Positions 8,125 through 20,434 of a stretch of DNA of 64,000 nucleotides are shown here, in pieces; position 1 is the first letter of the stretch; each line of letters starts with the position of its first letter. The stretch spans positions 60,715 through 124,714 of the forward strand of contig NZ_FXTK01000010.1 in assembly GCF_900182695.1 (NCBI RefSeq). The letters run 5' to 3'. Origin of the DNA: Paracoccus laeviglucosivorans (GTDB lineage Bacteria > Pseudomonadota > Alphaproteobacteria > Rhodobacterales > Rhodobacteraceae). Position numbers and translations under genes: made by a program. Under the pieces are notes generated by a model that saw only the letters and a program-made list of their open reading frames with translations, made no database searches and had not been told where the DNA came from.

Positions 8125-8553
8125 TCAGGCGCGACGTGCGCGCAGCTCGTCGCGGATTTCGACCAGCAGTTCTTCCTGGGTCGGGCCGGACGGTGCGGCC
8201 TCGGCCTTGCCGATGGTGCTGGATTGCAGCTTGTTCACCGCCTTGACCAGCAGGAACACGGCCCATGCGATGATCAGGAAGTTGATGACCGACGACATGA
8301 ACGCACCCCATGCAAAGACCGAAGCGCCGGTATTGCGCGCGGTGGCAAGGCTGGCGCCGGGAGGAACTTCGCCCTTGAGCACGAAATAGTGGCCGCTGAA
8401 ATCAGTGCCGCCAGTCACCAGACCGATGATCGGGTTGATCAGGTCGGCAACAAGCGAGTTGACGATAGCCGTGAAAGCCGCACCGATAATGATACCCACC
8501 GCAAGATCGACGACATTGCCGCGGGCGATGAACTGCTTGAATTCCTTGATCAT
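8125..8553 (-). CDS. mscL: Large-conductance mechanosensitive channel MscL
   Basis: 142 residues. MscL is a homopentameric inner-membrane pore that opens under membrane tension to release solutes during hypo-osmotic shock. The N-terminus [27 protein letters not shown] contains the amphipathic S1 helix and the pore-lining first transmembrane helix with its Gly/Ala gate. A periplasmic loop (about residues 46-75) leads to the second helix ([23 protein letters not shown]) and a charged cytoplasmic bundle ([18 protein letters not shown]). It diverges from the glutathione S-transferase gene and ends in a clear terminator. Confidence 0.97.
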   Translation of the reverse strand: MIKEFKQFIARGNVVDLAVGIIIGAAFTAIVNSLVADLINPIIGLVTGGTDFSGHYFVLKGEVPPGASLATARNTGASVFAWGAFMSSVINFLIIAWAVFLLVKAVNKLQSSTIGKAEAAPSGPTQEELLVEIRDELRARRA

Positions 8554-8648
8554 GTGCTTACCTTTTCTCAGACACGCCGGTGACGTGGGCCATACTGGTC
8601 ACATCATGGTGTGTAAATCCAGCAAAGACACGACAGGAACCCCCCAAA

Positions 8649-9350
8649 ATGTCTGCACTTTCCGATTTTGCGATTACCCGCCGCTGGCCGCCTGTGCGCC
8701 CCGATGTCATCCAGCTTTACACGCTGAACACGCCCAATGGCATCAAGACCTCGGTGATGCTGGAGGAGACGGGGCTGGAATATGACGCCCATCGCATCAG
8801 CATCGGCAACCCCGAGGATCAGTTTACCCCAGAATTTCTATCGCTGAATCCGAATAACAAGATTCCGGCGATGATCGACCCGAACGGCCCGGACGGCAAG
8901 CCAATCGGTCTGTTCGAAACAGGCGCGATGCTGATCTATCTGGGCGACAAGACCGGGCAATTCCTGCCTGCCTCGGGTGCTGCACGTTATCACACGATCC
9001 AGTGGCTGATGTGGCAGATGGGCGGGCTGGGTCCGATGTTCGGGCAGGTCGGTTTCTTCCACCGCTACAAAGGCAGCGAGATCGAGGATCCCCGCCCCCG
9101 CACGCGCTATTACAACGAAGCGAACCGTCTGCTGGGCGTGCTGGACCGCCAGCTTGCGGGAAAGGACTGGATCACCGGCGAATATTCCATCGCCGACATG
9201 GCCATCGCTCCGTGGTTGCGCACCGTCCGCGTGAACTATGAGGCGGAAAAGGAAACCGGCATGGACGGCTATGCCAATGTGCAGGCCTATCTGGCGCGTT
9301 TTCTGGACCGTCCCGCCGTGCAGCGCGGGATCGAAGTCGGCGCAGCATAA
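8649..9350 (+). CDS. Glutathione S-transferase, YghU/Ure2p-like
   Basis: 233 residues. The thioredoxin-like N-domain (VIQLYTLNTPNGIKTSVMLEETGLEYDAHRI is its beginning; FETGAMLIYLGDKTG holds the glutathione-contact Glu-Thr) is followed by an all-helical C-domain with WLMWQMGGLGPMFGQ and YSIADMAIAPWLRT. These are hallmarks of the YghU/GstB-like class, which includes disulfide-bond reductases acting on organic peroxides. ATG 8649 fits the family N-terminus better than the longer frame from 8580. It is monocistronic, ending in a shared terminator at 9370-9396. The substrate is not known. Confidence 0.9.
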   Translation: MSALSDFAITRRWPPVRPDVIQLYTLNTPNGIKTSVMLEETGLEYDAHRISIGNPEDQFTPEFLSLNPNNKIPAMIDPNGPDGKPIGLFETGAMLIYLGDKTGQFLPASGAARYHTIQWLMWQMGGLGPMFGQVGFFHRYKGSEIEDPRPRTRYYNEANRLLGVLDRQLAGKDWITGEYSIADMAIAPWLRTVRVNYEAEKETGMDGYANVQAYLARFLDRPAVQRGIEVGAA

Positions 9351-9369
9351 GCCGTATTTCCGAAACGAT

Positions 9370-9396
9370 AAGAGCCGGCTTACTCAGCCGGCTCTT
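9370..9396. terminator. Bidirectional terminator between gst and the outer-membrane protein gene
   Basis: Eleven-base perfect stem aagagccggct (9370-9380) / agccggctctt (9386-9396) with loop tactc, between two convergent genes ending at 9350 and 9419. The short A/T ends on both sides allow use in either direction. Confidence 0.8.
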
Positions 9397-9418
9397 GCAT
9401 GTCAGGGGTGATTTCCGA

Positions 9419-10132
9419 TCAGAACCGGAAGTTCACACCGACTTTCAGATTGTTGTATTTGGGCGTGGCTTCGGTATCCAGACCACCGAATTGCAGATCT
9501 TCCTTGCCGAAGTTTGCATATTCGTATTCGCCGGTGACCGACCATTTTTCGTTGATCTGCTTTTCAACACCCAGACCAAGGATATAGCCGGTCTTGCTGA
9601 AGCTGTCTTCGATGCCGTTCAGTTCATAGTCCATATCGACACGGCCGACACCGGCGATGCCGTAGACCAGCATGTCGGGGCGAACGGTGTAGCCGGTCTT
9701 GAAGCGCAGGGCGACCATGTGGTTCACCTTGCCTTCGGCTTCCAGATCGGTGCCCAGAAGCGTGCCGCTGGTGTCACCCTTGATGTCGCCGCCTTCGATC
9801 CCGACTTCCGGGCCGAAGACCCAGTTGCCGCGCTGCCAGCGATAACCGGCACGGATACCGGCATTCGCGCCTTTCAGTTCGGCTTCGCCGATGTCACCCA
9901 GAAAGGTGTTCGACGCGCTGTCGGTCAGACCCACGCGGTCGTCGCCCTTGAAGGCATAGCCCAGCGTCAGACCCGCATAACCGCCCTGCCAAGCGCCGAC
10001 GGGCGCTTCGACTTCGGCGACGATGGGCGCGCTGTCCATAACCGGGGGAACGAAGCCACCGGCGTTCGCCGCAGCCGTTGCACCAAGCGACAGCGAACCT
10101 GCCACAAGAGCGATCGTTTTAATTTTCATCAT
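9419..10132 (-). CDS. Outer-membrane beta-barrel protein (Omp25/RopB-like)
   Basis: 237 residues. An N-terminal signal peptide (MMKIKTIALVAGSLSLGATAAANA) is followed by a Gly- and aromatic-rich set of alternating strands ending in the barrel-closing segment LKVGVNFRF with a C-terminal Phe, the signal for outer-membrane insertion. The segment AGLTLGYAFKG and repeated GYRW/GVGRV strands fit the eight-stranded porin-like family of alphaproteobacteria (Omp25, RopB). Two adjacent ATGs exist (10132 and 10129); AGGAG lies seven bases upstream of the first. It stands alone with about 225 bases up to gyrB. Probably abundant at the cell surface; the exact role is unknown. Confidence 0.85.
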   Translation of the reverse strand: MMKIKTIALVAGSLSLGATAAANAGGFVPPVMDSAPIVAEVEAPVGAWQGGYAGLTLGYAFKGDDRVGLTDSASNTFLGDIGEAELKGANAGIRAGYRWQRGNWVFGPEVGIEGGDIKGDTSGTLLGTDLEAEGKVNHMVALRFKTGYTVRPDMLVYGIAGVGRVDMDYELNGIEDSFSKTGYILGLGVEKQINEKWSVTGEYEYANFGKEDLQFGGLDTEATPKYNNLKVGVNFRF

Positions 10133-10357
10133 TCAAAGTCTCCTAAGGCACAGCGCGCCATTCCTGAGGGGGATGAATGGCAGCGCGTAAGGGGATCTAA
10201 TAATAGTCGTCTGAATGTCACATAAGTCCGCAATCGGCCTTATCGCAAGAAACCAATCGGTGAAGCGGGTTACCAACTTCAAAGGCGCGACTTCAGCGCA
10301 ACATTCATCCCTAAGTTGTGTAACATCTTCGAGACTGTTGAGGCAATAACGACCTCG

Positions 10358-12820
<2,463 letters not shown>

Positions 12821-12858
12821 TTACATCTTATAGTGTGGCCGGTGCGGAATGTCACGGG

Positions 12859-12882
12859 AAAGCCACAAGATTTGGTGGCTTT
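12859..12882 (-). terminator. Probable terminator of the era operon
   Basis: Perfect 8-base stem aaagccac (12859-12866) / gtggcttt (12875-12882) with an 8-base loop, 20 bases after the stop of the DUF1491 gene. The T run is short, so strength is uncertain. Confidence 0.5.
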
Positions 12883-12901
12883 GGGGTTGTATTCAAGGGG
12901 G

Positions 12902-13237
12902 TTATGCCAATCCCTGCTGATCCAGCAGGGTGCGACCGTCGCGGCTCTCGATCTCGATCACCCAAAGATCAGGGTCGCGGCCGGCATGGCGGGTGATTTC
13001 GGCGTCGATTTCACGTTCCGCCGCTTGCGACAGACAGACCCATGGGCGCTGATCGGTCTCAAAATCCCATTCGCGGGACCACAGGCTGGCTTGCCCGTCC
13101 AGCGTGGCGCATTTGACCATCACCGCCCCCGCCGTGTCGTCGCCGTGGCGCGTGACATAAGCGGGGATGTCCGCAAGCCCCAGCCGTCGCAGATAGGCAG
13201 CAACCCAGATGCCGGCAGCCAGACGTGCCTCAGGCAT
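12902..13237 (-). CDS. DUF1491 family protein
   Basis: 111 residues matching the DUF1491 family of small alphaproteobacterial proteins. The start RLAAGIWVAAYLRRLGLADIPAYVTRHGD, the middle DDTAGAVMVK and the acidic end ESRDGRTLLDQQGLA are characteristic. There are no membrane helices or catalytic motifs and no function is known. Its start overlaps the end of era by eight bases (13230-13237), making it the last gene of the pdxJ-to-era operon. Partnership with Era or ribosome assembly is only suggested by position. Confidence 0.85.
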   Translation of the reverse strand: MPEARLAAGIWVAAYLRRLGLADIPAYVTRHGDDTAGAVMVKCATLDGQASLWSREWDFETDQRPWVCLSQAAEREIDAEITRHAGRDPDLWVIEIESRDGRTLLDQQGLA

Positions 13238-14141
13238 CGCCGTCGCGGAAATCCAGGCCCATCTCGTTGTAACGCTCGGCCTCGTCCAGCCAGTTTTCGC
13301 GGACCTTGACCTGCAGGAACAGATGCACGGGGCGGCCCATGAATTCGATCAGTTCGGCGCGGGCGGCCTGACCCACGGCCTTGATCGTCTCGCCGCCCTT
13401 GCCCAGCACGATGCCCTTGTGGCCGGGACGTGCGACATAGACCACCTGATCGACGCGGGCGCTGCCGTCCTTCTTCTCCTCCCATGCTTCGGTTTCGACC
13501 GTCAGCTGATAGGGGATTTCTTCGTGCAGGCGCAGGGTCAGCTTCTCGCGGGTGATCTCGGCGGCGATCATGCGCATGGGCAGATCGGCCACCTGATCTT
13601 CGGGGTAAAGCCACGGGCTTTCGGGCACTTCCGCCGCCAGCCATTCCATCAGGTCGCCGCAGCCATAGCCCTTTTCAGCCGAGATCATGAAGGTCCTGGT
13701 GAATTCGAACGCGGCATTCAGTTTCTGCGACAGTTCCAGCAATTGCTCGGCCTTGACGCGGTCGATCTTGTTGATGACCAGCGCCACGGGGGTCTTGCCC
13801 GCATGTTCGCGCAGATTGTCGATGATCGACTGTGCGCCGTCGGTCAGGCCGCGATGCGCCTCGATCAGGAACAGGATGATGTCGGCATCGGCAGCGCCGC
13901 CCCAGGCGGCCTTGACCATGGAACGGTCCAGACGGCGGCGCGGGCGAAAGATGCCGGGCGTATCGACGAACACGATCTGCGACGCGCCTTCCATGGCGAT
14001 GCCCCGGATGCGGGCGCGGGTCGTCTGCACCTTATGCGTGACGATCGAGACCTTGGCCCCTACCATCTGGTTCAGCAGCGTCGATTTCCCGGCATTGGGT
14101 TCGCCAATCAGGGCGACAAAGCCCGCGCGCGTTTCGGTCAT
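13230..14141 (-). CDS. era: GTPase Era
   Basis: 303 residues. Era binds the 3' end of 16S rRNA and couples 30S maturation to growth. The GTPase motifs are GEPNAGKST (G1), DTPG (G3) and NKID (G4). The C-terminal KH domain includes [22 protein letters not shown] 14141 overlaps the rnc stop as ATGA; the longer frame into rnc has no support. Downstream it overlaps the DUF1491 gene by eight bases. The rnc-era pairing is conserved across bacteria and links rRNA processing to assembly. Confidence 0.97.
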   Translation of the reverse strand: MTETRAGFVALIGEPNAGKSTLLNQMVGAKVSIVTHKVQTTRARIRGIAMEGASQIVFVDTPGIFRPRRRLDRSMVKAAWGGAADADIILFLIEAHRGLTDGAQSIIDNLREHAGKTPVALVINKIDRVKAEQLLELSQKLNAAFEFTRTFMISAEKGYGCGDLMEWLAAEVPESPWLYPEDQVADLPMRMIAAEITREKLTLRLHEEIPYQLTVETEAWEEKKDGSARVDQVVYVARPGHKGIVLGKGGETIKAVGQAARAELIEFMGRPVHLFLQVKVRENWLDEAERYNEMGLDFRDGDA

Positions 14142-14827
14142 GTGTTTCCTTCGATCTGTTCCAGCAGCGCGGCGGCAGCGGCCTGCTCGATGCTGCGTTT
14201 TGTGCCCTTGCCGCTGGCATTCGCTTCGCGGCCATCGTCCAATTGGACGGTGATTTCGAATTCCGGCGCATGGTCCGGCCCGGTGCGCGCCGTCTGCACA
14301 TAGCGGGGCGGGCCCATGCCATGCGATTGTGCCCATTCCTGCAGCGCGGTCTTGGCATCGCGCGCATCGGCGTCGACATTGGCCAGACGCGCCGCCCAAA
14401 GCCGCAGGATCACGGCCCGCGCCGCCTCAAAGCCCGCGTCCAGATAGATGGCGGCCAGCACCGCCTCCATCCCGTCTGCCAGCAGCGCCTCTTTGCGGCG
14501 GCCGCCCGACATCATCTCGGATCGGCCCAGTTTCAGCACGTCGCCCAGCCCGATTTCGCGCGCGATGGCGGCACAGGTCTCACCCTTGACCAGCGCGTTG
14601 TAGCGCGGGGCCATCTGGCCCTCGGTCGCGGCGCGGTCGGCGGTAAACAGCGCCTCGGCCAGGGTCAGGCCCAGAACGCGGTCGCCCAGAAATTCCAGAC
14701 GCTGGTTGTCAGGGCGCGTCGCCGTCGAGATCGAGCCATGCGTCAGCGCGCGCAACAGCAATTCGGGCCGGGCGAATTCATGGCCCAGCCGCTCTGAGAA
14801 AGCGCGCAGTTCAGCGGAAGTTTTCAT
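14138..14827 (-). CDS. rnc: Ribonuclease III
   Basis: 229 residues. RNase III cleaves double-stranded RNA, including the rRNA precursor. The endonuclease signature [13 protein letters not shown] lies near residue 40, a second acidic cluster ([16 protein letters not shown]) near 115, and a double-stranded RNA-binding domain (residues about 155-227, ending [19 protein letters not shown]) closes the protein. ATG 14827 gives [16 protein letters not shown]; the extra 12 codons to 14863 are not family-like. It sits between lepB and era in the classical order and overlaps era by four bases. Confidence 0.97.
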   Translation of the reverse strand: MKTSAELRAFSERLGHEFARPELLLRALTHGSISTATRPDNQRLEFLGDRVLGLTLAEALFTADRAATEGQMAPRYNALVKGETCAAIAREIGLGDVLKLGRSEMMSGGRRKEALLADGMEAVLAAIYLDAGFEAARAVILRLWAARLANVDADARDAKTALQEWAQSHGMGPPRYVQTARTGPDHAPEFEITVQLDDGREANASGKGTKRSIEQAAAAALLEQIEGNT

Positions 14828-14871
14828 ATCGCGATCATGCCACGGCGGGGTCTGCCGCGGCAAATTCTTCC

Positions 14872-15663
14872 TTAGTCCACAGCCTTAAAGAAGCGGTCGG
14901 CACGCCACGTCCAGAAATACAGTAGCGATTTGCCCGCCGATGAGAACATGATCCGGTCAGCCCGACCGATCAGGTATTCCGCAGGAACCATGCCCACGCC
15001 ACCAGCCGAGGCGGGCCAGCGCGAGTCGCCCGAATTGTCGCGGTTGTCGCCCATGAAGAAATAGTTGCCTTCGGGGACCGTGAATTCGGGGGTATTGTCG
15101 CCGGGGCCGTTGGCGGCCAGGTTCAGCACGTCATGGCTGACGCCGCCCGGCAGCGTTTCGGTGAAACGCTCAGCCACGCATTGGCCGCCCTCGGGTGCGC
15201 GGATCTGCGGCGGGCAGGGCAGGCTTTCGCCGGGGCCCTGCGGCTGCTGCGCCTCGGCAAAGGTGCCGTTGGGGACTTGCGGGGCGGCTTCGCCGTTGAT
15301 GTAAAGCACGCCATTGCGCATCTGCACGCGGTCGCCGGGCAGGCCGATCAGGCGCTTGATGAAATCGTCGCCGCGCGTCGGGTGACGGAACACGACGACA
15401 TCGCCACGCTGGGGTTCGGACGCCAGAATGCGCCCCGAGATCGGGCAGGCCGAGAAGGGGCAGGACACGGCGGAATAGCCATAGGCCATCTTGTTCACGA
15501 ACAGGAAGTCGCCGATCAGCAGCGTGTCCTTCATGCTGCCGGACGGAATCCAGAACGGCTGAAAGAACAACGTGCGAAAGACGCCTGCGATCAGCAGCGC
15601 CCAGAAGATCGTCTTAACCGTTTCCCAGATGCCGCCATCCTTGCGGGCTTCGCTTTTGGCCAT
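14872..15663 (-). CDS. lepB: Signal peptidase I
   Basis: 263 residues. This membrane-anchored serine protease removes signal peptides from exported proteins on the outer face of the inner membrane. The N-terminal helix ([17 protein letters not shown], residues 17-33) anchors it. Catalytic Ser lies in [15 protein letters not shown] near residue 42 and the Lys general base in [12 protein letters not shown] near 104. The conserved [11 protein letters not shown] block follows near 215. An insertion of about 60 residues with several Cys ([23 protein letters not shown]) lies between conserved boxes. It is in the acpS-lepB-rnc-era operon, 58 bases after acpS. Confidence 0.97.
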   Translation of the reverse strand: MAKSEARKDGGIWETVKTIFWALLIAGVFRTLFFQPFWIPSGSMKDTLLIGDFLFVNKMAYGYSAVSCPFSACPISGRILASEPQRGDVVVFRHPTRGDDFIKRLIGLPGDRVQMRNGVLYINGEAAPQVPNGTFAEAQQPQGPGESLPCPPQIRAPEGGQCVAERFTETLPGGVSHDVLNLAANGPGDNTPEFTVPEGNYFFMGDNRDNSGDSRWPASAGGVGMVPAEYLIGRADRIMFSSAGKSLLYFWTWRADRFFKAVD

Positions 15664-15721
15664 CTATGCCGTTCCCTTCCTGCGAAAGTCCCGCGTTCAT
15701 GGGGTGCGCGGGCCCGGAAAG

Positions 15722-16144
15722 TCAAGCTGAACCACGGGGCATCACGCCGTCGGGAAGCGCCTCGATGACGACGAAAGCCTGCGCCCATGGGTGGTCGTCG
15801 GTCATGGTGACGTGGATATGCGCGACATGGCCCGGCGGCGTCATCGCAGCCAGCCGTTCGGCGGCCCAGCCGGTCAGTTCCATCGTGGGCTGGCCGGTGG
15901 GCAGGTTCCTGACCGCCATGTCCCGCCATGCGATGCCCATGGCAAGCCCGGTCCCCAACGCCTTGGAGCAGGCTTCCTTGGCCGCCCAACGCTTGGCCAG
16001 CGTCGCCGCCTCATGCATCCGCCGCTGGGCAAGGGCCAGTTCGGTGGGCGTGAAGACGCGGTTGCGAAAGCGGTCGCCGTGGCGTTCCAGCACCTTTGCG
16101 ATGCGGTCGATATTGGCAAGATCGGTGCCGATGCCAAGGATCAC
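15722..16144 (-). CDS. acpS: Holo-[acyl-carrier-protein] synthase
   Basis: 140 residues. It transfers the 4'-phosphopantetheine arm of CoA to Ser of acyl carrier protein, activating fatty acid synthesis. [15 protein letters not shown] holds the Mg-binding Asp8, and [10 protein letters not shown] followed by [16 protein letters not shown] supplies the catalytic Glu near 57. Trimeric family, normal length. It lies 16 bases after the membrane-protein gene and upstream of lepB, as in many alphaproteobacteria, where pdxJ and acpS are linked. Confidence 0.95.
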   Translation of the reverse strand: MILGIGTDLANIDRIAKVLERHGDRFRNRVFTPTELALAQRRMHEAATLAKRWAAKEACSKALGTGLAMGIAWRDMAVRNLPTGQPTMELTGWAAERLAAMTPPGHVAHIHVTMTDDHPWAQAFVVIEALPDGVMPRGSA

Positions 16145-16160
16145 GGGGGCCGTCCTTTCG

Positions 16161-16934
16161 TCAGTTGACCGGGGCGTCGCTGCCCATGATCCAGTCGCTC
16201 ATGCCCGACAGCCGCGCCAAGGTCCAGTCATAGCTGGCCGAGATCGAAACCTCGGGCAGATCGGCGTAAAGCGATTTCGCGCCGTTCCAAGCGGTGCCGG
16301 GACTGGATTTCACCGCTGTCCAGATTTCGTCGCGGGTGGGGGGCTTGATGCCGCAGACCTCATCCTCGCTGATCGGGTTCTCGGGGTTGAAGGCGGCGTC
16401 CAGCTCGCGCATCTCCTGCATCATCTGGCAGGAATCGCTCAGTTCCCAAGCCGTCGCCGCCACGATGACGCCGACGCCGATCACCGGCAGCGCCTCGCCC
16501 ACGGTCGAACCGACATTGCGCGTCGCCGCCACCGCCGCCCTGCGCGAGACCCGTTCGCTGGTGTCATGCACCGCCTCGCGGATGGCCACGCGCTGGCCGC
16601 GATAGGTGACGGGGGCAAGGCGGGCTTCGTCGGACATGCGGGCAATCTGCTGGCGCAGGGCGCGTGTCTCGGTGCGTCTGGCGGTGCGTTCGGCGGCCAG
16701 ATCGGCATCGGCCTTTGCCAGCCGCTCGGTCATCCGCGCCTGTTGACTGCGGGCTTCGGTCACGGCGGTCTTGCGACCCGTGACGCTTTCAACGACCGAT
16801 GCGACGGCCCCCAGAACCTGCGGCAACAGGGTCATCGCAATGGACAGCGCGACCGAGGCCACCATAAGCAGAACCATCAGCAGCGACCAAAGCCCCGTGA
16901 CAGTCCTGACGATCAGGGAAAACGCCCGGCGCAT
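16161..16934 (-). CDS. Hypothetical membrane protein with coiled coil
   Basis: 257 residues, family not recognised. One long N-terminal hydrophobic segment (residues about 10-45, with [21 protein letters not shown]) is followed by a charged coiled-coil stretch (residues 55-100), a second hydrophobic segment ([20 protein letters not shown]) and a C-terminal domain with two Cys (DSCQMM, EVCGIK). Its ATG shares one base with the pdxJ stop (TGATG at 16932-16936), so it is translated with pdxJ. It stands in an operon otherwise devoted to envelope, lipid and RNA functions; a role in the cell envelope is a guess. Confidence 0.75.
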   Translation of the reverse strand: MRRAFSLIVRTVTGLWSLLMVLLMVASVALSIAMTLLPQVLGAVASVVESVTGRKTAVTEARSQQARMTERLAKADADLAAERTARRTETRALRQQIARMSDEARLAPVTYRGQRVAIREAVHDTSERVSRRAAVAATRNVGSTVGEALPVIGVGVIVAATAWELSDSCQMMQEMRELDAAFNPENPISEDEVCGIKPPTRDEIWTAVKSSPGTAWNGAKSLYADLPEVSISASYDWTLARLSGMSDWIMGSDAPVN

Positions 16935-17668
16935 CAGCCCCGCGCGGCATCCATGTGCCGGCGCATATCGCGGATGGCCTGATCCAGCCCGATAAAGACA
17001 GACTCGGCGATCAGGAAATGGCCGATGTTCAGTTCCACGAATTCCGGGATCGCGGCAATGGGTCCGACCGTGTCGAAGGTCAGGCCGTGGCCTGCGTGAA
17101 CCTCAAGGCCCAGCGAATGCGCCAGCGCCGCGCCTTGGCGCAGCGCGGCCAGTTCGGCGTCGCGTTCGGCCAGCCGTCCCTCGGTGTCGAAATCGCAATA
17201 GGCGCCGGTATGCAGTTCAACGACCGCAGCGCCGATGCGGGCCGCGGCCTCGATCTGCGCGGCCTCATGCCCGATGAACAGCGACACGCGGCTGCCCGCA
17301 TCGCGCAGTGGCTCGATATAGCGGCCAAGCGCGGCTTCGTTGCCCGCGACATCCAGACCGCCTTCGGTCGTACGCTCCTCGCGCTTTTCGGGGACGATGC
17401 AGACGGCGTGGGGGCGGTGGCGCAGCGCGATGGTCTGCATCTCTGCCGTCGCGGCCATCTCAAGGTTCAAAGGCAGACGCAGGTTCGCCATCAGATTGTC
17501 GATATCCGCGTCCGAGATATGGCGGCGGTCTTCGCGCAGATGCGCGGTGATGCCGTCCGCGCCCGCTTCCTCGGCCAGCTTCGCGGCACGCACCGGGTCG
17601 GGCCAGGGGGTGCCGCGCGCATTGCGGATTGTGGCAACGTGGTCGATGTTCACGCCAAGACGAAGCAT
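16934..17668 (-). CDS. pdxJ: Pyridoxine 5'-phosphate synthase
   Basis: 244 residues, TIM barrel. It condenses 3-amino-2-oxopropyl phosphate with 1-deoxyxylulose 5-phosphate to make pyridoxine phosphate, the last ring-forming step of vitamin B6 synthesis. Diagnostic segments are [60 protein letters not shown] and VHAGHGL. ATG 17668 gives the family start [10 protein letters not shown]; the longer frame to 17869 runs into ispE. It is the first gene of the pdxJ-to-era operon, with 37 bases separating it from ispE. Confidence 0.97.
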   Translation of the reverse strand: MLRLGVNIDHVATIRNARGTPWPDPVRAAKLAEEAGADGITAHLREDRRHISDADIDNLMANLRLPLNLEMAATAEMQTIALRHRPHAVCIVPEKREERTTEGGLDVAGNEAALGRYIEPLRDAGSRVSLFIGHEAAQIEAAARIGAAVVELHTGAYCDFDTEGRLAERDAELAALRQGAALAHSLGLEVHAGHGLTFDTVGPIAAIPEFVELNIGHFLIAESVFIGLDQAIRDMRRHMDAARG

Positions 17669-17705
17669 GTGTCCCCTCCGAATGTTTCCGGCAGGTTTAG
17701 CGGGT

Positions 17706-18518
17706 TCAGGATGCAAGTCCAGATGCGGCGACCCACCAGCCGGGGTTTTCGGCGGCAATGCGGTCGCGCGCGGCCTGCGCATCGGCTGGGCTGTCAAACA
17801 GGCCAAAGCAGGTCGCGCCGGAACCCGACATGCGCGACAGAACCGCCCCCGCGCCGTCCAACACGGCAAGGCAATCGGCGATCTGCGGCATCAGCGCGAT
17901 TGCGGGCGGTTGCAGGTCGTTGCGACAGGCGGCGACAAAGGTGATCAGCGCCCCGGCATCCACGAAATCGGGCAGAGCGTCGGGCATGGGTGGGTTGTCG
18001 CGCCGGGCCAGTGACCGAAAGACCAAGGGCGTGGACAGGCTAAGACGCGGATTTACCAGAACAAGATGCAGGGGCGGCAGCGCGGGCAGCGGGGTCAGAA
18101 CCTCGCCCAGCCCCTGCATCCGGGTGTGGCGGCTGGCAAGGCAGACGGGCACATCGGCGCCCAGCATCTCGGGGTGTTCGGGCGTGGCACCCAGCGCGCG
18201 CAGCACGGCCGCCGCATCCGCAGACCCGCCCCCGATCCCCGAGGCGACGGGCAGGTTCTTTTCCAGAACGATCGCAGCATCGCGCCCCGCCAGACGCGCG
18301 GCGCGCAGGCACAGATTGTCCGGGTCGGCGGCCAGCTCTGCGGCGAACGGCCCGCGCAGTTCCAGCGATAGCGGCCCGTCCGCGACGGTGACGACATCGC
18401 CCACGTCCAGAAACACCACCAGCGAATCCAGCAGGTGATAGCCATCGGCACGCTGGCCGGTGACATGCAGCGTCAGGTTCAGCTTGGCGGGCGCGAATTC
18501 GCGACGAGGGGCGGACAT
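17706..18518 (-). CDS. ispE: 4-diphosphocytidyl-2-C-methyl-D-erythritol kinase
   Basis: 270 residues, GHMP kinase fold. It phosphorylates CDP-methylerythritol in the non-mevalonate isoprenoid pathway. The substrate motif [11 protein letters not shown] is at the N-terminus, the ATP loop [15 protein letters not shown] near residue 90, and the third GHMP motif [12 protein letters not shown] near 235. ATG 18518 shares one base with the stop of the TPR gene (TGATG); GTG 18521 is an alternative. It is translationally coupled to the TPR gene upstream. The pathway feeds ubiquinone and undecaprenol synthesis. Confidence 0.95.
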   Translation of the reverse strand: MSAPRREFAPAKLNLTLHVTGQRADGYHLLDSLVVFLDVGDVVTVADGPLSLELRGPFAAELAADPDNLCLRAARLAGRDAAIVLEKNLPVASGIGGGSADAAAVLRALGATPEHPEMLGADVPVCLASRHTRMQGLGEVLTPLPALPPLHLVLVNPRLSLSTPLVFRSLARRDNPPMPDALPDFVDAGALITFVAACRNDLQPPAIALMPQIADCLAVLDGAGAVLSRMSGSGATCFGLFDSPADAQAARDRIAAENPGWWVAASGLAS

Positions 18519-20326
18519 CACTTGCCGGATTTGGCCTTTTCGTCGGCCAGCACCGCATCCAGCCCGCGATCCAGCTTGGCGCGGATGCGGTCGGTTTCGG
18601 TTTCCGGCGTCGGCTCAAGGCTCAGGGCGCGGTGCCATTGGATTTCCGCCTCGCGGTGGCGGCCGACCATCCAGTAGATGTCGCCCATATGGTCGTTGAC
18701 CAGCGGATCGCCCGACATGGCCGACACCGCCCGCTCCATCGGGGCCACGGCTTCATCATAGCGGCCAAGGCGGTAATAGGCCCATGCGAGCGAGTCGAGG
18801 ATATAGCCGTCATCCGGGCGCAGATCGACGGCGCGCTGGATCAGCTCCAGCGCCTCGTCCAGTTTTTCGCTGCGATCGACAAGGCTATAGCCCAGATAAT
18901 TCAGCACCTGTGCGCTGTCCGGGCGCAGCTTCAGCGCTTCGCGGAAATCGGCTTCGGCCTTGGGGAACTGGCCCGAGCGTTCCAGCGCGATGCCACGGGC
19001 GTAAAGCGGGAACCAGCGCGCCTCGCCGGCATCCGGCCCGATCAGCGCCAGCGCCTTGTCATAGGCGGGAACGGCGGGGCTGAACTTGTCCTGCTGGCGC
19101 AGCAGATCGCCAAGCGCGATCCAGCCCTGCGCCAGATCGGGATAGGCGGCGGTCAGCGACAGCGCGGCCTTTTCGGCATCGGGCAGACGGTCGGCGCGGG
19201 TCAGCGCGTCGATGCGGGCAAGCTCGGCCATGGGGCGCATCTCGCCCAGCTCGCGCAGCGCCTCGAATTCGTTTTCGGCCAGATCATATTGGCCGAAACC
19301 CTGCAAAAGCTGCGCAGTCAGTAGCCGCGCCTCGCCCAGATTGGGCGAGAGGTAGCCAGCCAGCCGCGCATGGATCAGCGCAAGGGGATCGGGTTCCTCG
19401 TTCGTGGCCAGCACGCTTGCAAAAGTCAGATACACCTGCGCGATGCCGTCTGCAGGGGTTCTCACGCTGTCAAAGGGCAGGGTCTCACCCTTTTCCAGCC
19501 GGTCGCGCATCGAGACGAGCTGCGGCTCTTCCTCAAAGCCCGGCGTGCCTTCCAGCATGGCCACGGCGTCCTGATTGCGTTCAAGCTGCGACAGGATCTG
19601 CGCACGGGCGATCACACCAAGGATATGCGCGCCGGTATTGGGATCGGCCAGCAATTGCTCGGCCCCTTCGAAATCGCCGACCTTGGCCTTGGCCAGCGCA
19701 AGATGATAGTTCACCATCGGACGCGCACCGCGGACCTTGCCCAGTTCCTCGAATGCGGACAGGGCCTGACGGGCATTGCCCGCACCCAGCAGCGCCCATG
19801 CGCGGACCATCTTGTCCAGCAGCATATTGCCGCCGGGCGCGCCCTGTTCGGGATCGTCGCCCTGCGGGGCGGGGCTGTTGTCGATGGCATTGACCAGATC
19901 CTGCCAGCGTTCCGCGCGGGCCAGTTCCGAACGCTGCATCAGGCGCGCAAGCTCGGTCGCGCGGCCCTGATCGGACATGGTGACGGCCAGCGCGCCCGCC
20001 CGCTCCATCTCTCCGGCGGAAATCAGGGCGACCAGCGCGGAATCCTGCAGGAACGGATCGGTGTCGTCCTGTGCCATCGCTTGCAGGAAATAGTTGGCCG
20101 CCGTGGCGTAGTCGTTGCCGATGGCCGCCTGACGCGCGGCCAGATAGGGTCCGGCCAGACCGCGCGTTTCCGGCGCAGGCGCGGCGGGCGCAGCTTCGGC
20201 TTTGTCGGTGGGGCGATGGGGCGGCGGCGCTTCCTGCGCAAGGCGGGGAATGGCGAAGGCGCTGCCTGCGGTCATCGGCGCGGCGGTCAGCGCGATCAGC
20301 GCCAGCGAGATCAGTTTCTTCGTCAC
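18518..20326 (-). CDS. Secreted tetratricopeptide-repeat protein
   Basis: 602 residues from GTG 20326. The start was chosen because [25 protein letters not shown] is a clean signal peptide; the longer frame to 20392 adds an unconvincing 22 residues. The mature part is helical repeats, clearest near the C-terminus ([20 protein letters not shown], then a second unit around [21 protein letters not shown]). The protein is likely periplasmic and acts as a scaffold for other proteins; no enzyme motif is seen. Its gene overlaps ispE and lies behind the ETF-quinone oxidoreductase gene. Comparable TPR proteins next to ispE occur in related bacteria, function unknown. Confidence 0.85.
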   Translation of the reverse strand: MTKKLISLALIALTAAPMTAGSAFAIPRLAQEAPPPHRPTDKAEAAPAAPAPETRGLAGPYLAARQAAIGNDYATAANYFLQAMAQDDTDPFLQDSALVALISAGEMERAGALAVTMSDQGRATELARLMQRSELARAERWQDLVNAIDNSPAPQGDDPEQGAPGGNMLLDKMVRAWALLGAGNARQALSAFEELGKVRGARPMVNYHLALAKAKVGDFEGAEQLLADPNTGAHILGVIARAQILSQLERNQDAVAMLEGTPGFEEEPQLVSMRDRLEKGETLPFDSVRTPADGIAQVYLTFASVLATNEEPDPLALIHARLAGYLSPNLGEARLLTAQLLQGFGQYDLAENEFEALRELGEMRPMAELARIDALTRADRLPDAEKAALSLTAAYPDLAQGWIALGDLLRQQDKFSPAVPAYDKALALIGPDAGEARWFPLYARGIALERSGQFPKAEADFREALKLRPDSAQVLNYLGYSLVDRSEKLDEALELIQRAVDLRPDDGYILDSLAWAYYRLGRYDEAVAPMERAVSAMSGDPLVNDHMGDIYWMVGRHREAEIQWHRALSLEPTPETETDRIRAKLDRGLDAVLADEKAKSGK

Positions 20327-20399
20327 GGCTTGGGCCAGTCCTTCGCTGTTCGCGTCGTCTATGTCGCGTGCAGACCCTAGCGGCCTTGTCACAAATGGG

Positions 20400-20424
20400 C
20401 AACGCCGGGGGATGCCCGGCGTTG
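20400..20424 (-). terminator. Probable terminator of ETF-QO gene
   Basis: Ten-base perfect stem caacgccggg (20400-20409) / cccggcgttg (20415-20424) with a 5-base loop, 10 bases after the ETF-QO stop. On the minus strand it is followed by only a weak T run, so it may be partial. Confidence 0.55.
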
Positions 20425-20434
20425 ATTTGCTTGA